Source: an uncultured Burkholderiales bacterium
GTDB lineage: Bacteria; Pseudomonadota; Gammaproteobacteria; Burkholderiales; Burkholderiaceae_C
NCBI GenBank assembly: GCA_903896615.1
Contig: CAITYM010000087.1
Location: forward strand, 22,054 to 86,053
Direction: 5' to 3'
DNA: 64,000 bases
The position numbers were made by a program, and so were the translations under genes. Positions 19,839 to 29,448 of the stretch are shown here, piece after piece (positions within the stretch are counted from its first letter, which is position 1; each line of letters opens with the position of its first letter). The notes below the pieces were generated by a model that was not told the origin of the DNA, ran no database searches, and was given only the letters and a program-made list of their open reading frames with translations.

Positions 19839-20486
19839 TCAAGGAGCTTTGATTGACAATTGCTTCTCAATTTCAGCAACAAAAGTCTTGTCCTCAGGAG
19901 TCGTTAGGCTATTAAAGCTTTTAATAGTTTGACCGTCTCTGCTTATTAAATATTTATAAAAATTCCATTTTGGTGCAGTCTGTGTTCGCAGCGCAAGTTG
20001 CTTAAACAGCGGTGAAGCGCTATTTCCCTTTACTGAGGTTTTAACGAACATGGGAAACTTCACGCCAAATGTGTTTTCGCAGAAATCGGCAATTTGGTTA
20101 TTTTTGTCTGGTTCTTGCGAGAAGTCATTGGATGGAAAACCTAGCACGACGAGGCCTCTAGATTTGTACTTGTCATACAAGGCTTCAAGTCCTTTGTATT
20201 GCGGAGTAAAGCCACAATAGCTTGCTGTATTTACGATTAATACTACTTGACCCGCATATTGACACAGAGCAATAGGTCGCTCGTCTTGAAGTCGTTCTGC
20301 AGTTTGTTGCAAAATTACGGGACAATCTTGATTAGACCCGGGGCTATTATTAAGCCTTTGAGCAGGTAAAACTGCGGACACTTCCCCGCCTATGGGATCT
20401 GCATTAACTGTAAATGGAACAAAACTCAACGTAAAGAGTACGCCGATATAGGTCCAAATAAATTTATTATTAGAAAAATACTTCAT
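19839..20486 (-). CDS. Glutathione peroxidase, probably exported
   Basis: N-terminal signal-like segment; VVLIVNTASYCGFTPQYKGLEALYDKYKSRGLVVLGFPSNDF; APKWNFYKYLI. Confidence 0.92.
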   Translation of the reverse strand: MKYFSNNKFIWTYIGVLFTLSFVPFTVNADPIGGEVSAVLPAQRLNNSPGSNQDCPVILQQTAERLQDERPIALCQYAGQVVLIVNTASYCGFTPQYKGLEALYDKYKSRGLVVLGFPSNDFSQEPDKNNQIADFCENTFGVKFPMFVKTSVKGNSASPLFKQLALRTQTAPKWNFYKYLISRDGQTIKSFNSLTTPEDKTFVAEIEKQLSIKAP

Positions 20487-20815
20487 TGCTGTAGAGCCTA
20501 TTAAAATGTTGCGTGAAAGATAATTTCAAGACAGTAACTATTTTCTATGATTTTAGGCTATGAGGTTCAAGGACATAACAAAGCCCTAAAATGAGAAATT
20601 CATTTGTGAGGTGAAAAAATTACTGAAAATCACGGACAATCACACTTAAGGTTAGTGACGATAGAAACCTTTCAATCCTAACTGGGCAGTTTTTTTGATT
20701 AATCATCGATTAATATTAAAAAATTTGCATCGAACAACCGCTTGAATAGTGTTATTAAACTATTTAAATTATCTTGAATTCCTTAAATTTCCTCAATAAA
20801 ATCGTCAGTTATGAT

Positions 20816-21262
20816 ATGTTAACTGAACCCTTAAATAGACTTAGATCATTGGGTCCAGTTGTCTTCACGAATGGCGTGTTTGATGTGTTGCACAAAGGTC
20901 ATGTCACTTATTTGGCTCAAGCGCGTCAAGAAGGAGCAAGCCTTGTGCTTGGCCTAAATAGTGACAGATCAGCTGCTCGTCTTGGAAAAGGCCCAGATAG
21001 ACCTTTGAATAAACAAGAGGATAGAGCCGCTGTTTTGGCCGCACTTGAGTCCATCAGTCTAGTTACGTATTTCGATGAGGATACACCGTTTGAGCTGATA
21101 CAAAAAATATTACCGGATGTATTGGTCAAAGGCGGTGATTACGATATGGATACCTTGCAAGAAGCGAAGTTTGTACGCTCTTATGGGGGAGTTGCAAAAT
21201 CATTAACATTTGTCACTGGTTATTCGACTACTCAATTGGTTCAAAAAATTCGAGGCTATTGA
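20816..21262 (+). CDS. rfaE2: D-glycero-beta-D-manno-heptose 1-phosphate adenylyltransferase
   Basis: VVFTNGVFDVLHKGHVTYLAQARQEG...LVKGGDYDMDTL. ATG at 20816 preferred over the TTG at 20774 in the track. Confidence 0.9.
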   Translation: MLTEPLNRLRSLGPVVFTNGVFDVLHKGHVTYLAQARQEGASLVLGLNSDRSAARLGKGPDRPLNKQEDRAAVLAALESISLVTYFDEDTPFELIQKILPDVLVKGGDYDMDTLQEAKFVRSYGGVAKSLTFVTGYSTTQLVQKIRGY

Positions 21263-21278
21263 GGTGAATAATTAACAA

Positions 21279-24086
21279 TCAATCTGGAAATAAAAACTTC
21301 CAAAGTTTCAATACATTCGACTGTTCTGTTGCAAAAGCCGCCTTATCAAATTTAAGACTTCGTTCATCTAATCTTGCAATGTGCTGCGCTTGACGGTAGT
21401 TTTTATAGGCATCTATGCAGGAGTTAGCCAGTTCAGTACTAATTAAATTTAAACTCTGGGCTTTCGCGAGTAGACCAATATTTCCAATGTTGGCGGTTAA
21501 TTCTTTAAATTTAAAGCTATAAGCCAATATTAAATATTGAACAGCAAACTCAACATCAATCATAGCGCCTGGACTGTATTTAAGGTCAAACTGATTTTCT
21601 TTTACTATATGTGCCTGGAGTAATTTATTTCGCATCCCCACAATCTCAGCTGCAAGTGAAGGCAAATCTCGTTGCATCGTTAAAACTTGAGTACGAATAT
21701 GGCTGAATTTATCTTTAAAGTGATCATCTCCTAAAACGACCCGAGCTCTGGTCATGGCTTGATGCTCCCACAACCAAGCTACATTTGCGCCTCTTTGGAG
21801 TTGATAATTTTCGAAAGCCTCTAGTTGAGTGACTAAAAGTCCAGAGTTGCCATTGGGTCTAAGGGCAGTGTCAATTTCATAAAGATCGCCAGATATGGTT
21901 TTAACAGATAGCCAGTGAATAATTTTGCGAGCAAATAGCGCATAAGTTTGCGCCGCACTTTGGTGCGAATCATCGTAGATGAACACTATATCTAAATCAC
22001 TCCCATATCCTAATTCTTTGCCACCTAATTTGCCGTAACCCACAATTGCAAAGGAGGGGAATGGTGTATGTGGATTTTTTAGTCGCCTCCAAACTACTTG
22101 AGCAGTAACGAATATAACTGCATCTGCTAGCGCACTCAAGTCATCAGCAACCTCTTCGAGTTTAAGTTTTCCTGATAAGTCTCGAGCAAGACAAAGAAAA
22201 AACTCAGAATGATGCGCTCTTCGCATCAAGTTTAAAATTGCTTCCTCATCCACATCATCAGAAGCCTCTAAAGCTTCAATGCGTTGCAATAATGAACGAA
22301 CAAATAGATCGTGGTTAAAACGTTGGAGTAAAAGTTGTGAATCGGCTAAATCGTCGATCACCCCTGGATGTTGATTTAAATATTGAGCCGCCCAGCGTGA
22401 AGCCCCTAGTAGGTAAATTAAATTACTATGAATTGCAGGTCGTTCAATTAACAAAGAAAGGTAATTTTCTCTTCGCAGTAATAACTCCATCCAATCGCAC
22501 CATCTTAAGGCACCTAATTCCTTGGATGAGTCGCTTGCGACCCAGCGAGCAGTTTGCTCAATTAATGTTAATAATTTAGATTGTGATGATTCTTTGAGTA
22601 GCTGAGCTTTGGGATGATTTAGAAGAACCAGAAAGCGCTCTCGTAATGGCGACTGATTTGAAATTGTAAGATCGGTAAGCTCAAAGTTTTCTAATAAAGA
22701 CGGCGCCTTTCCTGGCAAAGTACTTGCGGTTAAATAATTTGCTCCACTTGACTTGAGTGGCTTTGGATCTACAGGTGGCGTTCCTAAAAGAGATGTGAAC
22801 TCAGCACTAACAGCATTTTTGTGAAATTCTAAGGCCTGCAATAAATCATTTGCAGAGGAAAATCCCAAAGAGGCTGCTATCCATGCGATATCCTCTGAAG
22901 CTGTGGGGAGTAGATGTGTTTGTTGATCGTCAAGATACTGAATTCTGTGCTCTAAGCGGCGCAAGAATATATAAGCGTTTTGAAGGTGCGTTGCACTTTC
23001 AGTGCTCATGTGACGGGTTTGCGCAAGCAAAGAAAGCGCAAGCAGGGTGGGTCTGACCCTGAGTTCAGGGAACTGCCCCCCTCTGACGATTTGTAAAAGT
23101 TGGGTGATGAATTCAATTTCGCGAATCCCACCGCGTCCAAGTTTGATGTCATTGATCCTCTCAGGACGACCTGCTGCAAATCTTACAGCTTGCGCCCTAA
23201 TTTGTTGGTGTAAATGACGCAGTGAGTCAAAGACCTGGTAATCAAGATATTTTCTGTAAACAAAGGGATATACGATTTGCGATAACTCTAGGGGAAGTGA
23301 GGTGAGTGCGACTGGGGCAACAACCCTACTTTTAAGCCAAGCAAATCTTTCCCACTCCCGCCCTTGACTTTGTAAATACTCTTCTAGTGCGTCTAAGCAC
23401 ATCACACTTGGGCCTGACATGCCGTTAGGTCTTAGTGCAAGATCGATCCGAAATACCCGTCCGTGCTCAGTGACTGAATCAAGTAAGCGCTGTATTTGGT
23501 GCACCAACTTCGTATAAAACTCTTGATTGCTAATGTTTGGCCTGGATCCTAAATGGGGTTGTACGCCTAGTCCGGCGTTAGGATCTTCATCGGCGGGGGC
23601 AAACTTGGCTTCACCCTCGTGGTCGTAAATATAAATTAGATCAATATCACTAGAGACATTGAGCTCTGTGGCTCCAAGCTTACCCATGCCGATAATCCAA
23701 AACGTAGCGGGTTGACCTAAAGCATTGGTGGGTTGTCCAAATTTGAGCGATAAATCGTTGAATGCAAGCTCGTAAGCCTTCGATAGAGCCCATTCTGCTA
23801 GAACAGTCATCATCTGAGTGATCTGGGAGAGGTCAGCTCCAGCATCACAATCAAGCGTGGCAATTCGCACTAGTGCCAGTTGGCGCAGTACCCTTAATGC
23901 ATCATCTGGATTAGTAAAGCTTTGGCTTAACGCGTTAAACGATCGATTTAAAATCTCCTTATTTAATAAACCTGGCTCTAGTTTGTCCGATAATGGTCCA
24001 TAACGGGCGCGAACCCGACGTACATATCTGGAGTATTCGACTCCTGAAGTAGTTGGTGGCGCATCAAAATTATGTGAGTTGGGCAT
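21279..24086 (-). CDS. glnE: Bifunctional glutamine synthetase adenylyltransferase/deadenylase
   Basis: Two nucleotidyltransferase signatures (GMGKLGATELNVSSDIDLIYIYDHEGE; GYGKLGGKELGYGSDLDIVFIYDD) and DIKLGRGGIREIEF. Confidence 0.96.
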   Translation of the reverse strand: MPNSHNFDAPPTTSGVEYSRYVRRVRARYGPLSDKLEPGLLNKEILNRSFNALSQSFTNPDDALRVLRQLALVRIATLDCDAGADLSQITQMMTVLAEWALSKAYELAFNDLSLKFGQPTNALGQPATFWIIGMGKLGATELNVSSDIDLIYIYDHEGEAKFAPADEDPNAGLGVQPHLGSRPNISNQEFYTKLVHQIQRLLDSVTEHGRVFRIDLALRPNGMSGPSVMCLDALEEYLQSQGREWERFAWLKSRVVAPVALTSLPLELSQIVYPFVYRKYLDYQVFDSLRHLHQQIRAQAVRFAAGRPERINDIKLGRGGIREIEFITQLLQIVRGGQFPELRVRPTLLALSLLAQTRHMSTESATHLQNAYIFLRRLEHRIQYLDDQQTHLLPTASEDIAWIAASLGFSSANDLLQALEFHKNAVSAEFTSLLGTPPVDPKPLKSSGANYLTASTLPGKAPSLLENFELTDLTISNQSPLRERFLVLLNHPKAQLLKESSQSKLLTLIEQTARWVASDSSKELGALRWCDWMELLLRRENYLSLLIERPAIHSNLIYLLGASRWAAQYLNQHPGVIDDLADSQLLLQRFNHDLFVRSLLQRIEALEASDDVDEEAILNLMRRAHHSEFFLCLARDLSGKLKLEEVADDLSALADAVIFVTAQVVWRRLKNPHTPFPSFAIVGYGKLGGKELGYGSDLDIVFIYDDSHQSAAQTYALFARKIIHWLSVKTISGDLYEIDTALRPNGNSGLLVTQLEAFENYQLQRGANVAWLWEHQAMTRARVVLGDDHFKDKFSHIRTQVLTMQRDLPSLAAEIVGMRNKLLQAHIVKENQFDLKYSPGAMIDVEFAVQYLILAYSFKFKELTANIGNIGLLAKAQSLNLISTELANSCIDAYKNYRQAQHIARLDERSLKFDKAAFATEQSNVLKLWKFLFPD

Positions 24087-24181
24087 GACTAACCGTTACG
24101 CTGGTTATTAAAAATGATCTTTTAAGTACATTTCCTGGATACCAAAAGTGATAATCCCGATCGCATACTCAATATTATCTT

Positions 24182-27100
24182 GTGTTTAAAAAGTTCGTAA
24201 ACCTCATCTCTGATCCAGCGACGCGACTAGTATGGTCTAGAAAACTCGCAAGCGCAGTAATTGTTCTCGTCGCTATTGCAAGTACTCTAGTGGGGATATC
24301 CATAGCAGTTTTGAATTTATACGTTGTCCCAAGGGTATCAGATTGGCGCCCAGATCTAGAACGGATTAGTTCAGAATATTTGGGAAGTGTAGTTCGTATC
24401 AACGAAATAGATGTCGACTCTAGTCAAATAATTCCGTCGTTCAAAATTTTAGGATTAAGTATTCAAACTTCAAATGAGCACGGGGAACTAGAAGAGCTTT
24501 CTCTCCCTTTAATCAAGTTAGATGTTTCGTTCGGCTCCCTCATTGGCCTTTCTTTTGAAAAAATCACTTTAGATAATCCTTTACTTACATTTATTAGAAG
24601 TTCAAACGGCCAGGTTCGTGTAGCTGGCTTGCCAGTCAATTCAACGGGTAACGGTAAGGCCTTGGATTGGTTTTTTTCTCAACCCAACATTCAAGTTCAG
24701 CATGCAACAGCGCTGTGGCAAGATGAGAGACTCACTAATGAGTTTATTAAGTTTGAAGATGTAGAACTTTACTTTGCTAATGGCTTGAAATCGCACGCTA
24801 TAAAACTGGAGGCCTCTCCTCCTAAAGAAATTGGCGATCGATTTAATATTCAGGCTAATTTTAAAGAATCCTTGTTGTCAAATCACGCAAGTAATTTTAA
24901 AGAGTGGAGCGGCTCAAGTCTCTTTAATTTCACGCATATTGACTTGGCTTTGGTTAACGGATATTTGCCCGAGCATCCCGCATGGAACCTACAAGAGGGT
25001 TCGGGTTGGATTCGGATATGGATAGACTTGCATCACGGCGCTATTGATCAAATTACGACAGATTTGAACTTTCCGAATTTAATAGGTTCTTGGAGTACGA
25101 AGAATTCAGGAGCTCAAAAAATACAACTAAAAGAGTTGAGGGGAAGATTCCAAGTCAATTTAAAAGAACTCACTAATGAGTTCGGGGTGCAAGATTTAAA
25201 CTTTCTCTCTGACGACGGAAATCACTGGTCTATCGGGCGCGCCTTTATTTCATGGACGCGAAATTCTCGCGAAGTTCAGGAGGACACATCAACTACAAAC
25301 GACTTTGTGAAAATGATGCCTATGCAGTCAACAGGATCTGGCGCAATTGAAATCGACAAAGTTTCGATCAAGCCGATCATCAATCAGTTGAATAATTTGC
25401 AAATCGGTACTGAGCTTTCCCAATATTTCAAAAATATTGAATTCGCAGGAAATCTTCAGAACTTTAAAATGACTTGGGATTTTGACGGACAAAAGACGAC
25501 CGCTTATAACCTACAAGGGCAATTAAGCAGTTTTGACTTTGTTAGATTGCCTGATGCTGATGAAAATTTCTTGAAAGGAATCCCCGGCGTACAAAATGCA
25601 GGCATTAAATTTAGTTTTAATAACCGCGGTGGAAATGCAAGCTTAACTATTGATAATGGGGCTATGACGCTTCCTCAATTGTTGGAAGAGCCGTTAGTGC
25701 CTATAACCCATGCGAATGCAGATGTACAGTGGACCTTGGATGAGAAGTTAATAAACTTAAAAATCAATAAAACCAATATTTTCAATGCCGATGCGAGGGG
25801 GGATTTCGAATTAAATTGGTCAATTCCTCGTCGTGTTAATGGGTCATTAAAAGAAGAAAAGAACAACTCGATCATTGATTTGACTATCAACATTCAGCAA
25901 GGTGTTGCAAACCAGGTTTACCGGTACTTACCCAAAAAGGTAGATGCCAAAATTAGACAATATTTGCAAAAGGCTATTACGCAAGGCACCATTAAAAATG
26001 GTTCTATCAAAATTAAAGGTCCGCTTAATAAGTTCCCTTTTGTAGATCCGGGAGATGGAGAGTTTCATGTCTTGACTCAGCTACAAGATGCCACATTTTA
26101 TTATGCTCCTGTGGATGGGGTGGATTCAAAATTACCCTTGCAAAGTAAGTCATGGCCTGAACTTACCCATTTAAACTCAGAACTTGTCATTGATCGGAAA
26201 AGTTTATTTTTTAAGAAAGCTTCAACAAAACTAAACTCCACGATTGCCCCTTCTTTGGATTTGACAGATATTTCCGCAGACATAATTGACCTATACAAAC
26301 CGATAGTCAATGTAAAAGCCAAGGGTAAGGGTCCATTGGGAGAGTTGATCAAAATCATAAATACGAGTGCTGTTGGCGAGCTTTTAGATAACAGCCTTTT
26401 GAAGGCTGAGTCTAGTGGTTCAATTAGTTCTGACTATGCATTAAATTTAAGTCTGCCCCTTAATGACTTAGTGCACTCAAAAGTAGCTGGAAGCATTGAA
26501 TTTTCAAATAACGATTTAACCCTATTACCAGGATTGCCAAGTCTAAGTCGCTTGAGAGGTTCCTTAAATTTTAACGAGTCAGGCTTCGTTCTGAATAACG
26601 TTAAGGCGCGCATTCTAGGATCAGAAGCAAAAATAGAAGGAGGCTTGAAGTTTACAAGCGACAAAGATGAATCCACCAAGCTAGAGGCAACAACAATCAA
26701 GGTACAAGGGGTTGTAAGTGCTGAAGGGTTAAGGCAAACCAAAGAGATTCCAGTCATTGCTAAAGTGGGGCAATATTTGTCAGGCCAATCCAACTTTGTT
26801 GCGACACTCTCGTTTAAAAAGGGGCAGTTGGATTTTCAACTTAACAGTTCTTTGCAAGGACTTTCAAGCCAATTGCCTTCGCCACTGGGAAAAAATATAG
26901 ATGCAATACTACCTCTAAAAATTGGAGCAAATGTGATTGCCTCACCCTCACAGATTACCAAGGGGATCTCTACAGGTGCGACTTCATCTGCACGTATAGT
27001 TAAAACAAATGTAACTTTGGGTCAAATTGCTTTAGCTTCAATAATCACTGACTTCGCAAATTCAAACGCAAAGTCCACCAATTCAGCATTTGCCTCCACC

Positions 27101-28462
27101 TCGATTACAAATAGGGGTTGGATCGGTATCAACACAAGTGGCAGTTTTACTGTGCCTAGCAATCTAGATCCAGGCTATTTAGTGAATGTTGATGTTCCAA
27201 AGATTGATGCTGATATTTGGGAAAAAGTCTTGACAAACATCTCCTCTAGATCAGATGTTAGAGGTGTAAAAAAAGATGGAGGGGTAACATTAACTTCATT
27301 GGTCAGCGCAGTGAGCATCCCAATTGCCCTAAAAATTAAAACAAGTGAATTAATCTTCTCAGCACGCTCAATACATCAAGTTGCTTTGGACGCGGTATAT
27401 CAAGATATTCAGCCAAGCGGGCAATGGCATTTCAATATTAATTCAACGGAGGCGAAGGGAGCTATTGACTACAAACTCGCCAATCCAGGCTCTCCTCCAA
27501 AGATCTTTGCTCGGATGAGTGTGCTGGTTATACCCCCCTCAGCTTTGGACTCAGTTGAATCTCTGTTAAATAATAAAGATACTGTCATGCCCGCCCTAGA
27601 TGTTGTTGTGGAAGATATGGAAATTAAGGGTAAGAAACTTGGTCGAGCTGAAATTGAGGCTATAAATCAGCCGCAACTGGATGGTGGTCGAGAGTGGAGG
27701 ATTAATAAATTAAATTTAACCGTGCCGGAAGCTAAATTTCAAGCGAGTGGAGTTTGGACTATTACTAAGGACAATAGTAAAAATCAGAATGTCAAAAAAA
27801 TTACGCTTGATTTTTTTCTAGATATTGAAAATTCTGGAAATTTATTAGACCGCTTAGGTACAAAAGGTGTGGTTGCCGCAGGCAAGGGAAAACTAAGTGG
27901 ACAGGTTTCATGGTTCGGAGCTCCTACGCAAATTGATTATCCAAGTCTAGGTGGACATTTCAATGTAAACATAGAGAAGGGATCGTTTCTTAAAACGGAG
28001 CCTGGAGCAGGTAGGCTCCTGGGTGTCCTAAACCTTCAGGCGCTACCTAGGAGATTGTTGTTAGATTTCAAAGATATCTTTAGCGAAGGTTTTTCATTTG
28101 ATTTCTTTCGTGGTGATGTTAGTATTGAATCCGGAATCGCTAAAACCAATAACCTTCAGATGAAGAGTGTTAATGCGGCAGTGCTTATGGAAGGACGCGC
28201 CGATATTAGCAATGAAACTCAAAATCTGAAGGTAATTGTTATCCCAGAAATTGATGCTGGGACGGCTTCCTTGGTTGTTGCCGCAATTAATCCTGTAATA
28301 GGAATTTCAACTTATCTTGCACAATATTTTTTAAAGAAACCTATTGCTCACGCAACCACCAAAGACTTTTTGGTAGAGGGTACATGGAGTGATCCTAAGG
28401 TTACTAAGATCGAACCAAAGCTTGAGATAAAGAACGATAATAAAACCAATAACAAACCATGA
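24182..28462 (+). CDS. YhdP/AsmA-like large envelope protein
   Basis: 1426 aa, N-terminal TM, long beta-rich repeat region, C-terminal GKLSGQVSWFGAPTQIDYPSLGGHFNVNIEKGSFLKTEPGAGRLLGVLNLQALPRRLLLDFKDIFSEGFSFD. GTG start. Confidence 0.88.
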   Translation: MFKKFVNLISDPATRLVWSRKLASAVIVLVAIASTLVGISIAVLNLYVVPRVSDWRPDLERISSEYLGSVVRINEIDVDSSQIIPSFKILGLSIQTSNEHGELEELSLPLIKLDVSFGSLIGLSFEKITLDNPLLTFIRSSNGQVRVAGLPVNSTGNGKALDWFFSQPNIQVQHATALWQDERLTNEFIKFEDVELYFANGLKSHAIKLEASPPKEIGDRFNIQANFKESLLSNHASNFKEWSGSSLFNFTHIDLALVNGYLPEHPAWNLQEGSGWIRIWIDLHHGAIDQITTDLNFPNLIGSWSTKNSGAQKIQLKELRGRFQVNLKELTNEFGVQDLNFLSDDGNHWSIGRAFISWTRNSREVQEDTSTTNDFVKMMPMQSTGSGAIEIDKVSIKPIINQLNNLQIGTELSQYFKNIEFAGNLQNFKMTWDFDGQKTTAYNLQGQLSSFDFVRLPDADENFLKGIPGVQNAGIKFSFNNRGGNASLTIDNGAMTLPQLLEEPLVPITHANADVQWTLDEKLINLKINKTNIFNADARGDFELNWSIPRRVNGSLKEEKNNSIIDLTINIQQGVANQVYRYLPKKVDAKIRQYLQKAITQGTIKNGSIKIKGPLNKFPFVDPGDGEFHVLTQLQDATFYYAPVDGVDSKLPLQSKSWPELTHLNSELVIDRKSLFFKKASTKLNSTIAPSLDLTDISADIIDLYKPIVNVKAKGKGPLGELIKIINTSAVGELLDNSLLKAESSGSISSDYALNLSLPLNDLVHSKVAGSIEFSNNDLTLLPGLPSLSRLRGSLNFNESGFVLNNVKARILGSEAKIEGGLKFTSDKDESTKLEATTIKVQGVVSAEGLRQTKEIPVIAKVGQYLSGQSNFVATLSFKKGQLDFQLNSSLQGLSSQLPSPLGKNIDAILPLKIGANVIASPSQITKGISTGATSSARIVKTNVTLGQIALASIITDFANSNAKSTNSAFASTSITNRGWIGINTSGSFTVPSNLDPGYLVNVDVPKIDADIWEKVLTNISSRSDVRGVKKDGGVTLTSLVSAVSIPIALKIKTSELIFSARSIHQVALDAVYQDIQPSGQWHFNINSTEAKGAIDYKLANPGSPPKIFARMSVLVIPPSALDSVESLLNNKDTVMPALDVVVEDMEIKGKKLGRAEIEAINQPQLDGGREWRINKLNLTVPEAKFQASGVWTITKDNSKNQNVKKITLDFFLDIENSGNLLDRLGTKGVVAAGKGKLSGQVSWFGAPTQIDYPSLGGHFNVNIEKGSFLKTEPGAGRLLGVLNLQALPRRLLLDFKDIFSEGFSFDFFRGDVSIESGIAKTNNLQMKSVNAAVLMEGRADISNETQNLKVIVIPEIDAGTASLVVAAINPVIGISTYLAQYFLKKPIAHATTKDFLVEGTWSDPKVTKIEPKLEIKNDNKTNNKP

Positions 28463-29277
28463 AAGTTGCCGCCCTTCAAATGGTTTCTGGCGTAAGTTGC
28501 TCGGCTAACTTACAAGCAGCCAAAATACTTATCAAGCAAGCAGCAGAACAGGGCGCTGAAATAGTCGTTTTGCCTGAATATTTTTGTTTGTTAGGGGCTG
28601 TCGACACTGATAAATTGGCTATTAAAGAAGTGTTGGGGCGAGGGCCTATTCAAGAGATGCTGTCTCAAAGCGCTGAGCAGCATAAGATATGGATTGTTGG
28701 TGGAACCCTGCCGCTTGAGGCGGAAAATGATTCCCATAAGGTATATAACTCAACTTTGGTGTTTAACCCTCAAGGTGAGTTGGTTGTGCGGTACAACAAA
28801 ATACATTTGTTTAAATTCAAAAAGGGAAACGAGCAGTACGATGAATCCAAGACGTTAGTGGCTGGAAGCACTCCAGTCGTCTTCGATATGTTGTGTCAAG
28901 CGGGGCAGACTTGGCGTATTGGACTGAGTATTTGCTATGACCTTCGGTTTCCCGAACTTTATAGGGCGTTGAGTGATTTGGGCTCAGAATTGATTTTGGT
29001 TCCAAGTGCATTCACCTATACAACGGGCGCAGCTCACTGGGAGATCTTATTAAGAGCACGTGCAATTGAAAATCAGGCCTGGGTAATGGCTGCTGCACAA
29101 GGCGGAACCCATGAAAACTCAAGAAAAACTTGGGGTCAAACGCTAGTGGTAAGTCCCTGGGGCAAGGTAATGTCTCAATTGGAGACAGGATCTGGCTGTT
29201 TGGTAGTTGACATTAACAAAGATGAAATAGATGAGGCCAGAACCAACTTGCCTGCGTTGAAGCATCGAAGGTTGTAG
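28459..29277 (+). CDS. Carbon-nitrogen hydrolase (nitrilase/NIT2-like)
   Basis: VVLPEYFCLLG, YNKIHLF, GLSICYDLRFPELYRAL (E-K-C triad); ATGA overlap with the preceding gene. Confidence 0.92.
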   Translation: MKVAALQMVSGVSCSANLQAAKILIKQAAEQGAEIVVLPEYFCLLGAVDTDKLAIKEVLGRGPIQEMLSQSAEQHKIWIVGGTLPLEAENDSHKVYNSTLVFNPQGELVVRYNKIHLFKFKKGNEQYDESKTLVAGSTPVVFDMLCQAGQTWRIGLSICYDLRFPELYRALSDLGSELILVPSAFTYTTGAAHWEILLRARAIENQAWVMAAAQGGTHENSRKTWGQTLVVSPWGKVMSQLETGSGCLVVDINKDEIDEARTNLPALKHRRL

Positions 29278-29286
29278 TTGCAATTT

Positions 29287-29421
29287 TTAAGAGGGCTTGG
29301 ATTCTGACTTATCTGGTGTTGGCGTACCGTTGTCTTTGGGCCGACCGGTAAACATTGTCCACCAAACAATGAGAACTAAAATTAAGCCAGCACCTAGTGC
29401 TTCTAAGAAAATCAAATACAT
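29287..29421 (-). CDS. Small single-TM membrane protein (44 aa), not in ORF track
   Basis: Reverse complement reads MYLIFLEALGAGLILVLIVWWTMFTGRPKDNGTPTPDKSESKPS*, occupying the nitrilase/mltA gap. Confidence 0.6.
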   Translation of the reverse strand: MYLIFLEALGAGLILVLIVWWTMFTGRPKDNGTPTPDKSESKPS

Positions 29422-29448
29422 GAAAGACCTAATGGGTTAAGTTGCGAG

